Part shown: positions 1 through 9,600 of the stretch, piece after piece
Layout: every line of letters begins with the position of its first letter
Numbering within the stretch: the first letter of the stretch is position 1
NCBI GenBank assembly: GCA_012031335.1
Contig: JAAUTT010000072.1
Location: forward strand, 1 to 10,862
Length of the DNA stretch: 10,862 nucleotides
Direction: 5' to 3'
From: Bacteroidales bacterium
GTDB lineage: Bacteria > Bacteroidota > Bacteroidia > Bacteroidales > JAAUTT01
Position numbers and translations under genes: made by a program
Notes under the pieces: model-generated
The model's database searches: none
What the model was told of the DNA's origin: nothing
What the model saw: only the letters and a program-made list of their open reading frames with translations

Positions 1-179
1 AAAAATATTTTATTTTTCGGATTTATTTACGTTTATCTTAAAGAGAGTGTTTTCTGAGTTTATTACATTGCTGAGATGTAAGTTACTTCTTTTTGGTCCG
101 AAAATTTCCCTGTTTCTCCTGTAACCTTTTGCAAACAAGTCCCGTTTATGTGACATATGTCATAAAGTATTAAGTTCCT
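1..179. other. AT-rich leader upstream of the three-gene operon
   Basis: No credible gene was found here; the minus-strand open frame crossing it overlaps the start of gene 1 and has no recognisable protein character. The first 50 bases are very AT-rich. A small stem (63-68 pairing with 76-81, 7-base loop) and a 12-base perfect palindrome (151-162) are present. I found no convincing Bacteroidota promoter (TTTG, about 20 bases, TAnnTTTG): TACGTTTA at 28-35 matches the second box in all but the last base yet lacks a partner, and the TTTG at 128-131 has a misplaced TA. The operon promoter presumably lies here or to the left of the window. Confidence 0.6.
149..164. promoter_or_regulatory. Possible Crp/Fnr-family operator (palindrome)
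   Basis: TGTGA, six bases, TCATA matches nine of ten fixed positions of the enterobacterial CRP half-sites (TGTGA-N6-TCACA). The core TGACATATGTCA at 151-162 is a perfect 12-base palindrome. It ends 15 bases before the gene 1 start codon, where a bound protein would more likely block than activate. Crp/Fnr-type regulators are common in Bacteroidota, but their site preferences may differ from E. coli, and one short palindrome in AT-rich DNA can arise by chance. Confidence 0.25.
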
Positions 180-3100
180 ATGATTGCACCAACAAAACTT
201 CTTGAATTTAATCCGAAATCCCTGCTGACCGTATTTTTTATATCCTTGATTATCAATACGTATTCGCAGGAGATAAATCATCCCTCCGCCAACAGCCAGC
301 AGTTCCTGGAAATTTTTGAGCAGGTACGAACCCAAAACCGGTATATTGAACAACTCGATTCTGCTTCATTCTATAATCTCCCCATAGGAATTCTGGGAGG
401 AGATAATACGGATCCATCCTACGCTATTTCAATTGATCAGGTTGTGTTTTATCCCGACAGGGCAGAGTTCAGTGCCTCGATGGTTTTGACCAACCCCTTT
501 AACGGAGAGCAACTCATATTTGCTGCCGACCGGGTTCCCTTTTCTTTTGCAGGTGGGATTGCCGGCACCTACCGTTTAGAACTGATCAGTGAGAAGCCTG
601 TAACGCTGTGCAACGATATTGGTTTACAAATCCTTGCCGGCTCTTATGTGGAATGCGATTGCCGGGGTTTCCGTTCTTTGAGTTTAAAAGGAAGACTGGA
701 ACTATCGGAAAAAAAATTTGCAAGAGCCGACATAAACGGGAAACAAATACCCGGTAAGGTTAGCTCCTTTTTCGAAACTACCATTCAAAACTGGAACGAT
801 TTAACCTTCGACATATCCCTGGAGCCATTTCAGTTAAAGCAATATCCCGATTTTACCTTCGAATGCAGTCATCTGGCGGTTGATTTCAGCGATTATAAAA
901 ATCCTGCCAGCATCATTTTCCCAAGCTCGTACAAATCCGGTTATACCAATTCTTCCATACAATTATGGAGAGGAATATATATCGGAGAAGCCAACCTCAT
1001 TTTAGGAGAGAAGTTCAGGAGGAAAAGCACTTCTGCACCGGTATCCTTTGGTGTAACCAATCTGCTTATCGACGAACTTGGCTTTTCAGGACATGTCGTA
1101 GCCCGGAATATCCTGCCGATAGAAGAAGGAGACCTGGGAGGCTGGAAATTTTCCATGAATGAACTGATGCTCGAATTCAGCAAAAACAACCTTGTTGGAG
1201 GCTCCCTGGCCGGGTTGGTGCATGTGCCGGTTTTTAATGATAATACGAATTTCTTTTATACAGCCAAAGTCGATATTGCCGGAAATTACGCCTTCACCGT
1301 ATTGCCTCAGGATACAGTATCCTTTAATCTTTTCGGAAGCGCTACCCTCGATCTGTATAAAACCTCCTCTATCCGGATAATTTCGGAAGACGGGAAATTT
1401 ACCCCTGTTGCTAATTTCAACGGAACCATATCCATCCATACCCCCACCACAGCCGGACAAGATCAGAAAACCTCCGATGGCTCAACGGTTAACCTGGCCA
1501 GGCTTGACTTTCAGAACTTCAGGGTATCGACCCGCGAGCCCTTGATCGATATTGAATATTTCGGATACCATGGCCGGGAACAGGGGAATCTGGCCAAATA
1601 TCCCTTTACTATTAACGATATTATTTTCAGAAGTCTGCCGAATGGCGCAGACCTCAAGGTAGTGGCGTCGATAAATCTGGGCAATTCGTCCGAAGAAGGA
1701 TTCCGGGGGATAGCCGGCATTACTTTCAGGGCCGACAGGGTAGGATATAAGTACAAGTACAAGGGAGTAGTCATTGACCAGATACAGATTAAAATCAGCA
1801 AACCAGGTGCTTATGCCATAGAAGGAGCCATTGCTTTTGCCCGGGGCGACGAAACCTATGGAAATGGATTCAGAGGTAAGCTCCTGGCTAACTTCAATGA
1901 TAAAATCGATTTGCAGGCCCTGGCTGTATTTGGCAATGTAAACGGGATCCGGTATTTTTTTGTAGACGGCTTTTATGCCCAAAGTCCGGGGATACAGGCA
2001 GGTCCTATTGAGATAATGGGCTTTGGTGGTGGTTTATACCATCATATGCGACAACAGATTGGCGAATACGACCCCAACTCCTTTGGAGCCTCACTTTCGG
2101 GAATAGTTTATAAACCCGACGAAACCATATTGTTTGGTTTAAAAGCAACTACGCAGATAGGTATTATCAGAGATGTGCTGGTGAATGCCAGGGCAAGTTT
2201 TGAAATAGCCTTCACTCCAAGTTGCGGTATCAGCTATGTAGGATTCGAAGGATTGGCTAAATGTATCACACCTCCGGTAAAGATAGATGCCGAAAAATTC
2301 AAGAAGCTCACCAAATTAACGGCAGGCAAAGACGATGAAAATTCGCACGAGGAGAGCAACGACAATAAGGGCGCGATTTCGGCCCATATCATCATGACCC
2401 ACGATTTTGTGAAAAAGGAATTCCATGCCGAAATGAATATGATGGTAAATGTAGCCGGAGTATTAACAGGCGTTGGACCCGGTAATACAGCAGGATGGGC
2501 AGTGATACATGCTTCGGAGAAAGACTGGTATATACATATTGGTTCACCCGTTGATCCTATCGGCTTGAGTTTACTCGATATGGTCAAACTACGGGCATAT
2601 TTTATGGCAGGTCACCATCTCCCATCGACCCTGCCCATCAATCCACGGGTAATGCAAATCCTGAATATCGATGAAAACAAGATATCAGGATCGAGGAATG
2701 CCGCACTCATGGAAGAAGCTAAGGGGATTGCCTTTGGGGCCAGTTTTGAGTTAAATACCGGAGATCTCTCCTTTGCTATTTTCTATGCCAGTTTTCAGCT
2801 GGGAGCCGGGTTCGATATACTCATGACCAATAATGGAGAACAAGCATACTGTAAAGGACACAATCCACCCCTGGGCATCAATGGCTGGTATGCCAAAGGG
2901 CAGGCTTATGCCTATCTTGCAGGTAAAATAGGTCTGGAAGCCAAGGTTTTCGGTAAGAAGAAAAAATTTGAAATACTCTCGGTAGCAGCAGCAGCCTATT
3001 TACGCACCGAAGCACCAAACCCGGTATGGATGATCGGGTATGTTGGCGGAGAATACCGCTTGCTGGGAGGGATGATAAAAGGGAAATGCAAGTTTGAAGT

Positions 3101-4631
3101 GGAAGTAGGTGAAAAGTGCGAAATGATGGCCGGTCGTTCAGCAGTTGCCAATCTTCAGTTGATAAGCGATGTAACACCCGAAGACAAAACCACCGAGGTG
3201 GATATATTTACAACACCCCAGGTTGTTTTTAATGTTCCGGTAGGCGAAATTCAGAAAATTACTGAAGACAATGGCAGCCAGAAAAGCTTCAGGATTAAGC
3301 TTGAGAAACTGAATATAAAGCAGGGAGACCTATCGGTTCCTTTTGATAAAAAGTGGAACAGCAGCAACGACGTGGTTCAGCTAATACCCACAGCCATTTT
3401 AAATCCCAGAACCCAATATGCCCTGGAAGCAGAGATTTCATTTGAAGAATATGTCAATCAAACGTGGGAGCCATTCAAAGAAAACGGGCAGGTATTAACA
3501 GAAAAGAAATTGTTAACCTTTACCACAGGAGAACTTCCCGATAAAATCCCCTTCAGCGAAATCGTATGTTCCTATCCGGTAAACCGGCAATACCATTTTA
3601 TGCCGGGAGAATATAACAAAGCCTATGTAATTTTCAGACGCGATCTACAGGCATTTTTTAATCCCACCGAAGAATACACGAGGAAGGTGCGATGGTTAAA
3701 AGGGGATTCGGAGCAGCTTACCGCGGTTGATTATAAAGCCCCGGAAAAAACAATGTGGACTGAGCTTCCGGGAAATATGTCCCTTCAATCACTGTATGCC
3801 ATGGAAGTGGTGGCAATACCAACCCAGGAAAACGTTGCCAGCGACCGTAATGTAAGCACCTCCTATAATCAGCTCGAAATGGGTTCGGACAGCATTACCA
3901 TGGAGCAGAAAGAGAAAAAAGCAGAAGGCACTATTACTGCTGCAGAAGAAAAGATAATGCTGAGGATGGATTTTATGACAAGCCGTTACAATAATCTGAG
4001 TGATCGGTTCAATGCAGATCAGGTAAATGTAAGAGCATTATACGACAGAGGATACATGGATTTTTTCCTCATTGCAGGCACCCCCGGTAATGAGCCCCTG
4101 GATATATTTGAAAATAAAGGATCAGAAACATTCGGGCCACTTATCACTTTCGAAGCCGATCTATCCCATACCCCCTGGTATACCAGCGATGTATATCCCC
4201 GAACATACCAACACTTCCCCTGGTATGATTATAAAAACCTTCTCTGGCGCGACACGATGCAATACGGCCTTAAAGCACAAAAGGCGATAAGCATATGGCA
4301 ACCAGCAAAATATACCTCCCTGGGCGACCAGGAGATAATATCAGGCCAGTCCACGGAGACGGTAACTGCTGATATTTCGTATATGCTTCCTTATTACTGG
4401 AATGGAGACTATATGGATATACGCGATGGTTTATTCAATTCCCTGAAGCTTACTACCGAGATCACCGACCCTGATGTACTTTCGATCATGAATACAATCC
4501 GGCTGAGACCTGTTAAGCCAGGTACCTATCCTGTAAAAGTCAGATACACACTACCAGGCAAAAACATCATCACTTCGGCCAAAACATTTATGCTAACCAA
4601 TAATATCAAAACCGATGCACAAGACTTGTAA
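180..4631 (+). CDS. Large exported protein of unknown function, beta-rich, with C-terminal Ig-like segment
   Basis: A 1,483-residue intact protein. The ATG at 180 is the first possible start, because an in-frame TAA lies at 171-173, and it opens a signal peptide (residues 1-29, hydrophobic LLTVFFISLII, probable cut after NTYS). There is no lipobox. The mature chain is rich in alternating polar and hydrophobic residues typical of beta structure. Landmarks are a CDC motif near 158-160, a short acidic linker near 718-732, and a Gly/Tyr/Lys-rich block at about 903-985 containing GWYAKGQAYAYL, GKKKKFEIL and two cysteines ten residues apart. An Ig-like segment at about 1004-1121 ends in LTFTTGEL, resembling Big_5 (SbsA Ig-like) domains. 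From memory, similar very large uncharacterised proteins occur in other Bacteroidota, but I know of no characterised member. No T9SS C-terminal sorting domain is evident. The 3' end overlaps gene 2, implying co-expression. Export is likely; function is unknown. Confidence 0.93.
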   Translation: MIAPTKLLEFNPKSLLTVFFISLIINTYSQEINHPSANSQQFLEIFEQVRTQNRYIEQLDSASFYNLPIGILGGDNTDPSYAISIDQVVFYPDRAEFSASMVLTNPFNGEQLIFAADRVPFSFAGGIAGTYRLELISEKPVTLCNDIGLQILAGSYVECDCRGFRSLSLKGRLELSEKKFARADINGKQIPGKVSSFFETTIQNWNDLTFDISLEPFQLKQYPDFTFECSHLAVDFSDYKNPASIIFPSSYKSGYTNSSIQLWRGIYIGEANLILGEKFRRKSTSAPVSFGVTNLLIDELGFSGHVVARNILPIEEGDLGGWKFSMNELMLEFSKNNLVGGSLAGLVHVPVFNDNTNFFYTAKVDIAGNYAFTVLPQDTVSFNLFGSATLDLYKTSSIRIISEDGKFTPVANFNGTISIHTPTTAGQDQKTSDGSTVNLARLDFQNFRVSTREPLIDIEYFGYHGREQGNLAKYPFTINDIIFRSLPNGADLKVVASINLGNSSEEGFRGIAGITFRADRVGYKYKYKGVVIDQIQIKISKPGAYAIEGAIAFARGDETYGNGFRGKLLANFNDKIDLQALAVFGNVNGIRYFFVDGFYAQSPGIQAGPIEIMGFGGGLYHHMRQQIGEYDPNSFGASLSGIVYKPDETILFGLKATTQIGIIRDVLVNARASFEIAFTPSCGISYVGFEGLAKCITPPVKIDAEKFKKLTKLTAGKDDENSHEESNDNKGAISAHIIMTHDFVKKEFHAEMNMMVNVAGVLTGVGPGNTAGWAVIHASEKDWYIHIGSPVDPIGLSLLDMVKLRAYFMAGHHLPSTLPINPRVMQILNIDENKISGSRNAALMEEAKGIAFGASFELNTGDLSFAIFYASFQLGAGFDILMTNNGEQAYCKGHNPPLGINGWYAKGQAYAYLAGKIGLEAKVFGKKKKFEILSVAAAAYLRTEAPNPVWMIGYVGGEYRLLGGMIKGKCKFEVEVGEKCEMMAGRSAVANLQLISDVTPEDKTTEVDIFTTPQVVFNVPVGEIQKITEDNGSQKSFRIKLEKLNIKQGDLSVPFDKKWNSSNDVVQLIPTAILNPRTQYALEAEISFEEYVNQTWEPFKENGQVLTEKKLLTFTTGELPDKIPFSEIVCSYPVNRQYHFMPGEYNKAYVIFRRDLQAFFNPTEEYTRKVRWLKGDSEQLTAVDYKAPEKTMWTELPGNMSLQSLYAMEVVAIPTQENVASDRNVSTSYNQLEMGSDSITMEQKEKKAEGTITAAEEKIMLRMDFMTSRYNNLSDRFNADQVNVRALYDRGYMDFFLIAGTPGNEPLDIFENKGSETFGPLITFEADLSHTPWYTSDVYPRTYQHFPWYDYKNLLWRDTMQYGLKAQKAISIWQPAKYTSLGDQEIISGQSTETVTADISYMLPYYWNGDYMDIRDGLFNSLKLTTEITDPDVLSIMNTIRLRPVKPGTYPVKVRYTLPGKNIITSAKTFMLTNNIKTDAQDL

Positions 4632-6668
4632 AAAACTTTTTCCAGTCATACTAATCATGGTTTCGGTCATGGTGCACGCCCAGGATACCGTTCGATACGG
4701 CATAAAAGTCATTGCCAGGGCAAAGACCGACTCTGTATTATTAAGATGGGCACCCTTAAATTACGAAAGCTGGCAGCATGGCATGAAAACAGGCTATATG
4801 GTTGAACGTTACACCATGCTCAGGGATGGTAAGATGCCGGACAACAAGCAAAAGGTTATCCTTACACCTCAACCTGTTAAAATATATGACCGGCAACAGT
4901 GGGAAAAACTTTTTTGAAGAAGATAACTACGCAGGTATCGCTGCTCAGGCCATATTCGGGAAAGATTTTGAAGTAGAAGCCCAGGGATCGCCGGTTCTGA
5001 ATATTTATAACAGAGCAACGGTTCAGCAAAACAGATATTCCTTTGCCCTCTTTGCAGCCGACCAGTCGCCTGATGTAGCCAAAGCCATGGGGTTATGGCT
5101 CACCGATAAAACCGTAAAAAGCGGCGAGCAGTATCTGTATCTGTTATATTTTGCAGAAAATGCAACAGGGATGACCGACACAGCCTTTGTCACCTCAGGA
5201 ACCGATGAAGTTTTCCCTTTGCAAAAGCCACATTTTCAGGAGGCAGAAGGAAGCGACAGAACCATTGCCCTCTCTTGGAAAGGACCGGGAGGAAGGCAAT
5301 CCTATACCTCATTTGAACTTCAGCGGTCGGACGACGGAGGAAGCAGTTTCAGGAAATTAAATACTTCACCCCTCATTAATACCTATCAAAACACTGATGA
5401 AAACGATATCAGCTTTTACATGGACACCATTCCTTCCACAGGCAAACGCTATATTTATAAGGTCAGAGGAACCAATGCCTTTGGAGAAAAAGGCCCCTTC
5501 TCGGATACTATAGCTGTAACAGCCCGGGAAATATTGAAGGAAAATCCACAAATTTTACGACACCATCCGGGGCCCGAAGGTATGGAAATAACATGGGCGC
5601 TCACGGACCGATCCGAATCGCTAATAAGCAGTTTTTGTGTTATGCGTTCCACCGAAAGCAACCGGAATTTTACCTGTATCTCTGGAAATTTAGATAAGAA
5701 AACAAGAACATATACCGACCCCAGGCCCCTAGGAACAGCCTATTATCTGGTAGAAGCCACCGGGTCAAACGGAGAAAAAGTAATTTCATTTCCGATACTG
5801 GCTCAGCCTATCGACTCAATACCACCGCAGGCACCTGTGAATCTGATAGCTCGGGCCGATACAACCGGAAAAGTTGTACTTATTTGGAATGCAAACCACG
5901 AAAAAGACATATACGGATACAGGATATACAGGGCCAATGCACCCAACGAAGAGTTTTCCCAGATAACCGTTTCGCCGGTGAGGGATACCCTTTTCACGGA
6001 TCGGATTCAATTAAAAACACTTACCCGGCATGTATATTATAAGCTTATGGCCATTGATCAGCGGCAGAACCATTCGGAACTTTCGGAAGCCTTTGCTGTG
6101 AAGCGGCCCGATATCGTTCCCCCCTGCTGCTCCGGTTGTTTCAGATATAGCATCCACGTTAAAAGGAGTATACATTAAGTGGATCCCCAGTAATAGCGAA
6201 GATGTTACCGCCCATCAGGTATTAAGAAAGTTACAAGGAGAAACTATTTGGGACACTATTGGAGAGCTTGATAAAGAAGGAGACAATTTTTGCGATACAC
6301 TTGGAATTCCGGGAGAACTCTATCAATACACTGTGCAGGCAAAAGATGAATCGGGACTTACGTCGCCCCACATCCAGATAATGAGCGGAAAACGTTTGGC
6401 AGGTGATATGAACTTGGCCCTGAGCGGAAAAGCCAGCCGGGACCAGTCCAGCATAACGCTCAGCTGGAACATGCATCCGGGAAAAGGCAGGTTTGTGCTT
6501 TACAGAGCAGAAAATGAAGGTCCTCTGGTTACCTATGAGGCCTTTGAAGCAAGCCGCCAAGGTTTTACGGATAAAAAGATAACGCCTGCAACAACTTACA
6601 GATATATGATAAAATATATCAACGAATCCACCCTTGCAATTAGTCCTGAGATAATTGTGAAATATTAA
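4615..6668 (+). CDS. Exported multi-domain fibronectin type III protein (two frame disruptions)
   Basis: Reading frame 1 from ATG 4615, frame 2 after the T6 run at 4910-4915, and frame 3 after the C6 run at 6119-6124 gives about 683 residues. The start overlaps gene 1 by 17 bases and begins a clear signal peptide (KTCKK, then LFPVILIMVSVMV, cut near HAQ). FN3-like domains follow: a split first domain (about 24-195, containing a helical insertion), then about 199-304, 309-400, 401-501, 502-592 and 599-683. Typical FN3 features recur: PPxAP linkers, a strand of the form hxhxW (ALSWK, EITWA, LIWNA, IKWIP, LSWNM), YRIYRA-like strands and a late YxYxV strand. FN3 domains mediate protein or carbohydrate contact and act as spacers. 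No catalytic domain or sorting domain is seen. It is probably a surface or periplasmic partner of its neighbours. Both disruptions look like a single extra base in a homopolymer, so the gene may be intact in the organism. Confidence 0.85.
4909..4917 (+). other. Frame disruption in T6 run, in-frame TGA (gene 2)
   Basis: The 5' frame reads CTT TTT TGA and stops at residue 100. Dropping one T from the run at 4910-4915 gives CTT TTT GAA GAA and continues smoothly (WEKLF then EEDNYAGIAAQ). The run follows A5 and C. An extra base from sequencing is the simplest cause. A real mutation or +1 recoding at the TTT TGA are less likely alternatives. Confidence 0.8.
6119..6124 (+). other. Frame disruption in C6 run (gene 2)
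   Basis: With six C the frame reads VPPCCSG and stops at 6178. With five C it reads VPPAAPVVSDIA, the proline-rich linker that normally opens an FN3 domain and closely parallels the PPQAPVNLIA linker of the preceding domain, and it stays open to the natural stop at 6668. One surplus C therefore explains the break. Confidence 0.83.
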
Positions 6669-6678
6669 TTACCGCAGT

Positions 6679-9600
6679 ATGAAAAAGATATTTTCAATTG
6701 TATTTCTGATACAAATCACCATCAGTCTGTCGTTTGCTCAAACAGTATATCACAGCGATGATGACCCCATCAACTTCATTATTCAAACTTATGGAGAATA
6801 CTATAATGAGAATTTCAGCATCACCTATAAAGATGGTTCCAAGATCAGCAATATAGCTATTCCCGGAGAAGTATCACCTGTAAAAGCCAGCAGTTATGCA
6901 GCCAGAATAACCAAGTATATGGGATTTATCGATTTGGTTAAGGAATCGTATCTGATTAAAAGTTTTCCGGCACAAAGCAGCTATACCGTTACAAATTATT
7001 CGGATAATAATCATCCTTCGAAAAATTTTTCGTTGACCCTACCTGTGCAGAGCAATACAGCATCAGAATATACTTCGGCCAATGGTTCCATAAGTACACA
7101 GGTAAATATTCTTCCCCTGTACAGGATAAGTGATATACCTAACCGATTCCGAAAAGTCGGTGACGATTTGTTAATCAATATGATTGAAAAATCCCCTTCG
7201 CACTGCACAAATCTGGTTTTTGATAAAGACAACTACAATATGACCAGTGCTGTGGAAATAAAACTCGCCACCGAACCCGAAACAGCCTTCCGTGGAATAT
7301 ACACCGGACCATTTTTCAATAAAAATACCCTGGAAGTTGCTTACGCAGACATTCTAAAGGCATTTGGATCAGCATCATTTCATGGCAAAGAATGCATTAT
7401 ACGGTTAAGATTTGGTATTGGAAACCATATTTTTTACAGTAATACAAGAAGTTTTTATTATCTGGATGTTGTACCGGTAAATATCCATGCTCCCGAAACA
7501 CCAAAATGTGTTGGCGATTTGGTTGATGTAACCTTTACTTTGGGAGTAAATACCGGTAACAATGGAGCCGGAAACCTGGAATACCTCTATAATATTTATG
7601 AATATACCGAAGATCCCGGCAAAGCCTGTAATTGCTCCGGGTTTGATGACTTTATCATACCAGATCCGGAAAATCCGGCAAAACAGCTTTATTTAAAATA
7701 TATCTACCAATCAGGGAACATAAGGGTTTTTGGAGACAGTGAATCGAAAACCTTAAAACTAGGCAAAGGAATATACCGCATTAAAACTTATCTATTGCAC
7801 GAAGGTACCATGTATTTCCCAGCCGAAAAGTTTGTGAGAATTTTTGATCCCCCGCAGTTTAGCGCTCACCTGTTGTATGTGCAGAATTTTAAAATGCAGA
7901 ACGACACTTTCCATATCCGGGTATGCGATGAAGAAGGAGAATTGAATGCTCAGTTTTTTAACGGTAGCAGTGCCTACACATTCTACAATGATAAAGAAGC
8001 TGTTTTAAAAACAATTGCGGGGAATGGAACCGTAAAGCTGCCAGTGGAAAAATATGCCATTACCATAAAGGACAATAATGGATGTTTGGCTAATATAACC
8101 GGAATAAAAGGGCCGATAAATTTTACCAAACCACCCACCTTACAGATCGACACGGCAGGTAAAACCCTTACGCATGTAAACTGCAACGGATTAAAAAATG
8201 GATCCGTTAAAATAAAGGTAACAGGCGGAACAGGCAGTTATAAAAACATTCTGTTTGATGATGAGACATACCTCACAAGCTATGATATTCCGAAAAGAGA
8301 ATTACTTATAGGTCAACTCCCCGCAAAAGACAGGTATCAGAAAATATCCCTGGAAGACAGTACCGGTTGTCCCGTAGTTTTTAATAACCTCAACATCAAA
8401 ATTATGCAGCCGGCTCCCTTGTTGATAAATAAAATAAACATAGATACACCACGCTGTTCCGGAAATCTTCCCGCCATAAATAGTATTGAGGTAAACGGAG
8501 GTACACCGGCATATACTTATAACACAGGAAACGGAACCTGGAAAAACATCAGTTTACCCACCACAGGCTTTGCCTCGCAGCAGATAGTAAATATCACAAT
8601 CCGGGATGCCAATTTATGCGAATATAAACACTCAGCCATAACCCTGCCCTTTGTTCCATCTCCAATACATTTTTACGAATCCCAGGTAATTGCAGCAACA
8701 TGCGGTCAGGCTGATAACGGAAGCTTCTCCTTAAAAATAAAAGGCGGAACCATTACAAATAACAATTATACCATTACAGTGGATAATCAGCCAGAAACTC
8801 CGGCGGATAAAATCATTAAATCACAGATAAAAGCAAAGACCTATGCCATAAGGGTATGGGATGGTAATAATTGCCCGAAAGATACTACCATCCTAGTTGG
8901 CTTAACGGCAACGCCATTCAGTATAAAAAAGCTGTCGGCTGTATCTGTCTCCTGCGAGGCTGTGCACAATGGCATTATCCATACAGAAGTTAACCCCGGA
9001 GAGCGGGCATATCCACCTTACACGTATCATTAACCGGGCCAAAAAGCATCATTAAAACCACCATGCTTGCAGCAGACACCCTTGCATCGTTTCCCAACGG
9101 GATTATGCTATAACTGTTTACGATTTGCAGGATGTTCTGCATCCGGTGCAGTCGAAATAACCATCGATCCCCAAACACTAAAAAAACCTGAACTTAGCAG
9201 TACCAATACAGCTTGTCCGGGAGTAGCGTCAGGTAAAATCGAAGGACTTATTTTCGATGGATATCCGATGAGTGGGAAATACACCATAAAACTATATGAC
9301 GATAAATATCAGTTGATTGATTCACTTGAAAATGACCTGATAAATTTTGATACGAGAGATGCCGGGAAATATACTGTGAAAGTAAAAGATATCCATGGAT
9401 GCGAGACCAGCGATACCATATCCGTATTTTCGGATGAGACACCGGTACATTTTCAATATACCGACAGCAGTTACCAATGGTGCGATGAAGTTGAAAACGG
9501 ATATATACACATTCAGGCCAGTTCACGTGCAGGCCATAACATTATAAGTGTCATAAACACCTCCGGAACCCTTGACGAAGTTATATCGAACGATGCCTCA

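Noticed and set aside
63..81. Six-base stem with 7-base loop followed by a T-rich stretch, as a possible terminator
   Set aside because: The stem is AT-rich and weak, the T tract is broken and offset, and no upstream gene end is visible.
122..131. TAACCTTTTG as a Bacteroidota -7 promoter box
   Set aside because: The TA is two bases too far from TTTG for TAnnTTTG, and the nearest upstream TTTG (92-95) is too distant.
63..353. 96-residue minus-strand open frame across the leader and the start of gene 1
   Set aside because: It overlaps the gene 1 signal-peptide region, has no start context or recognisable protein character, and is most likely a chance frame.
1086..1982. Several 96-166 residue minus-strand open frames inside gene 1
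   Set aside because: They are antisense to an intact 1,483-residue gene and show no coherent protein features.
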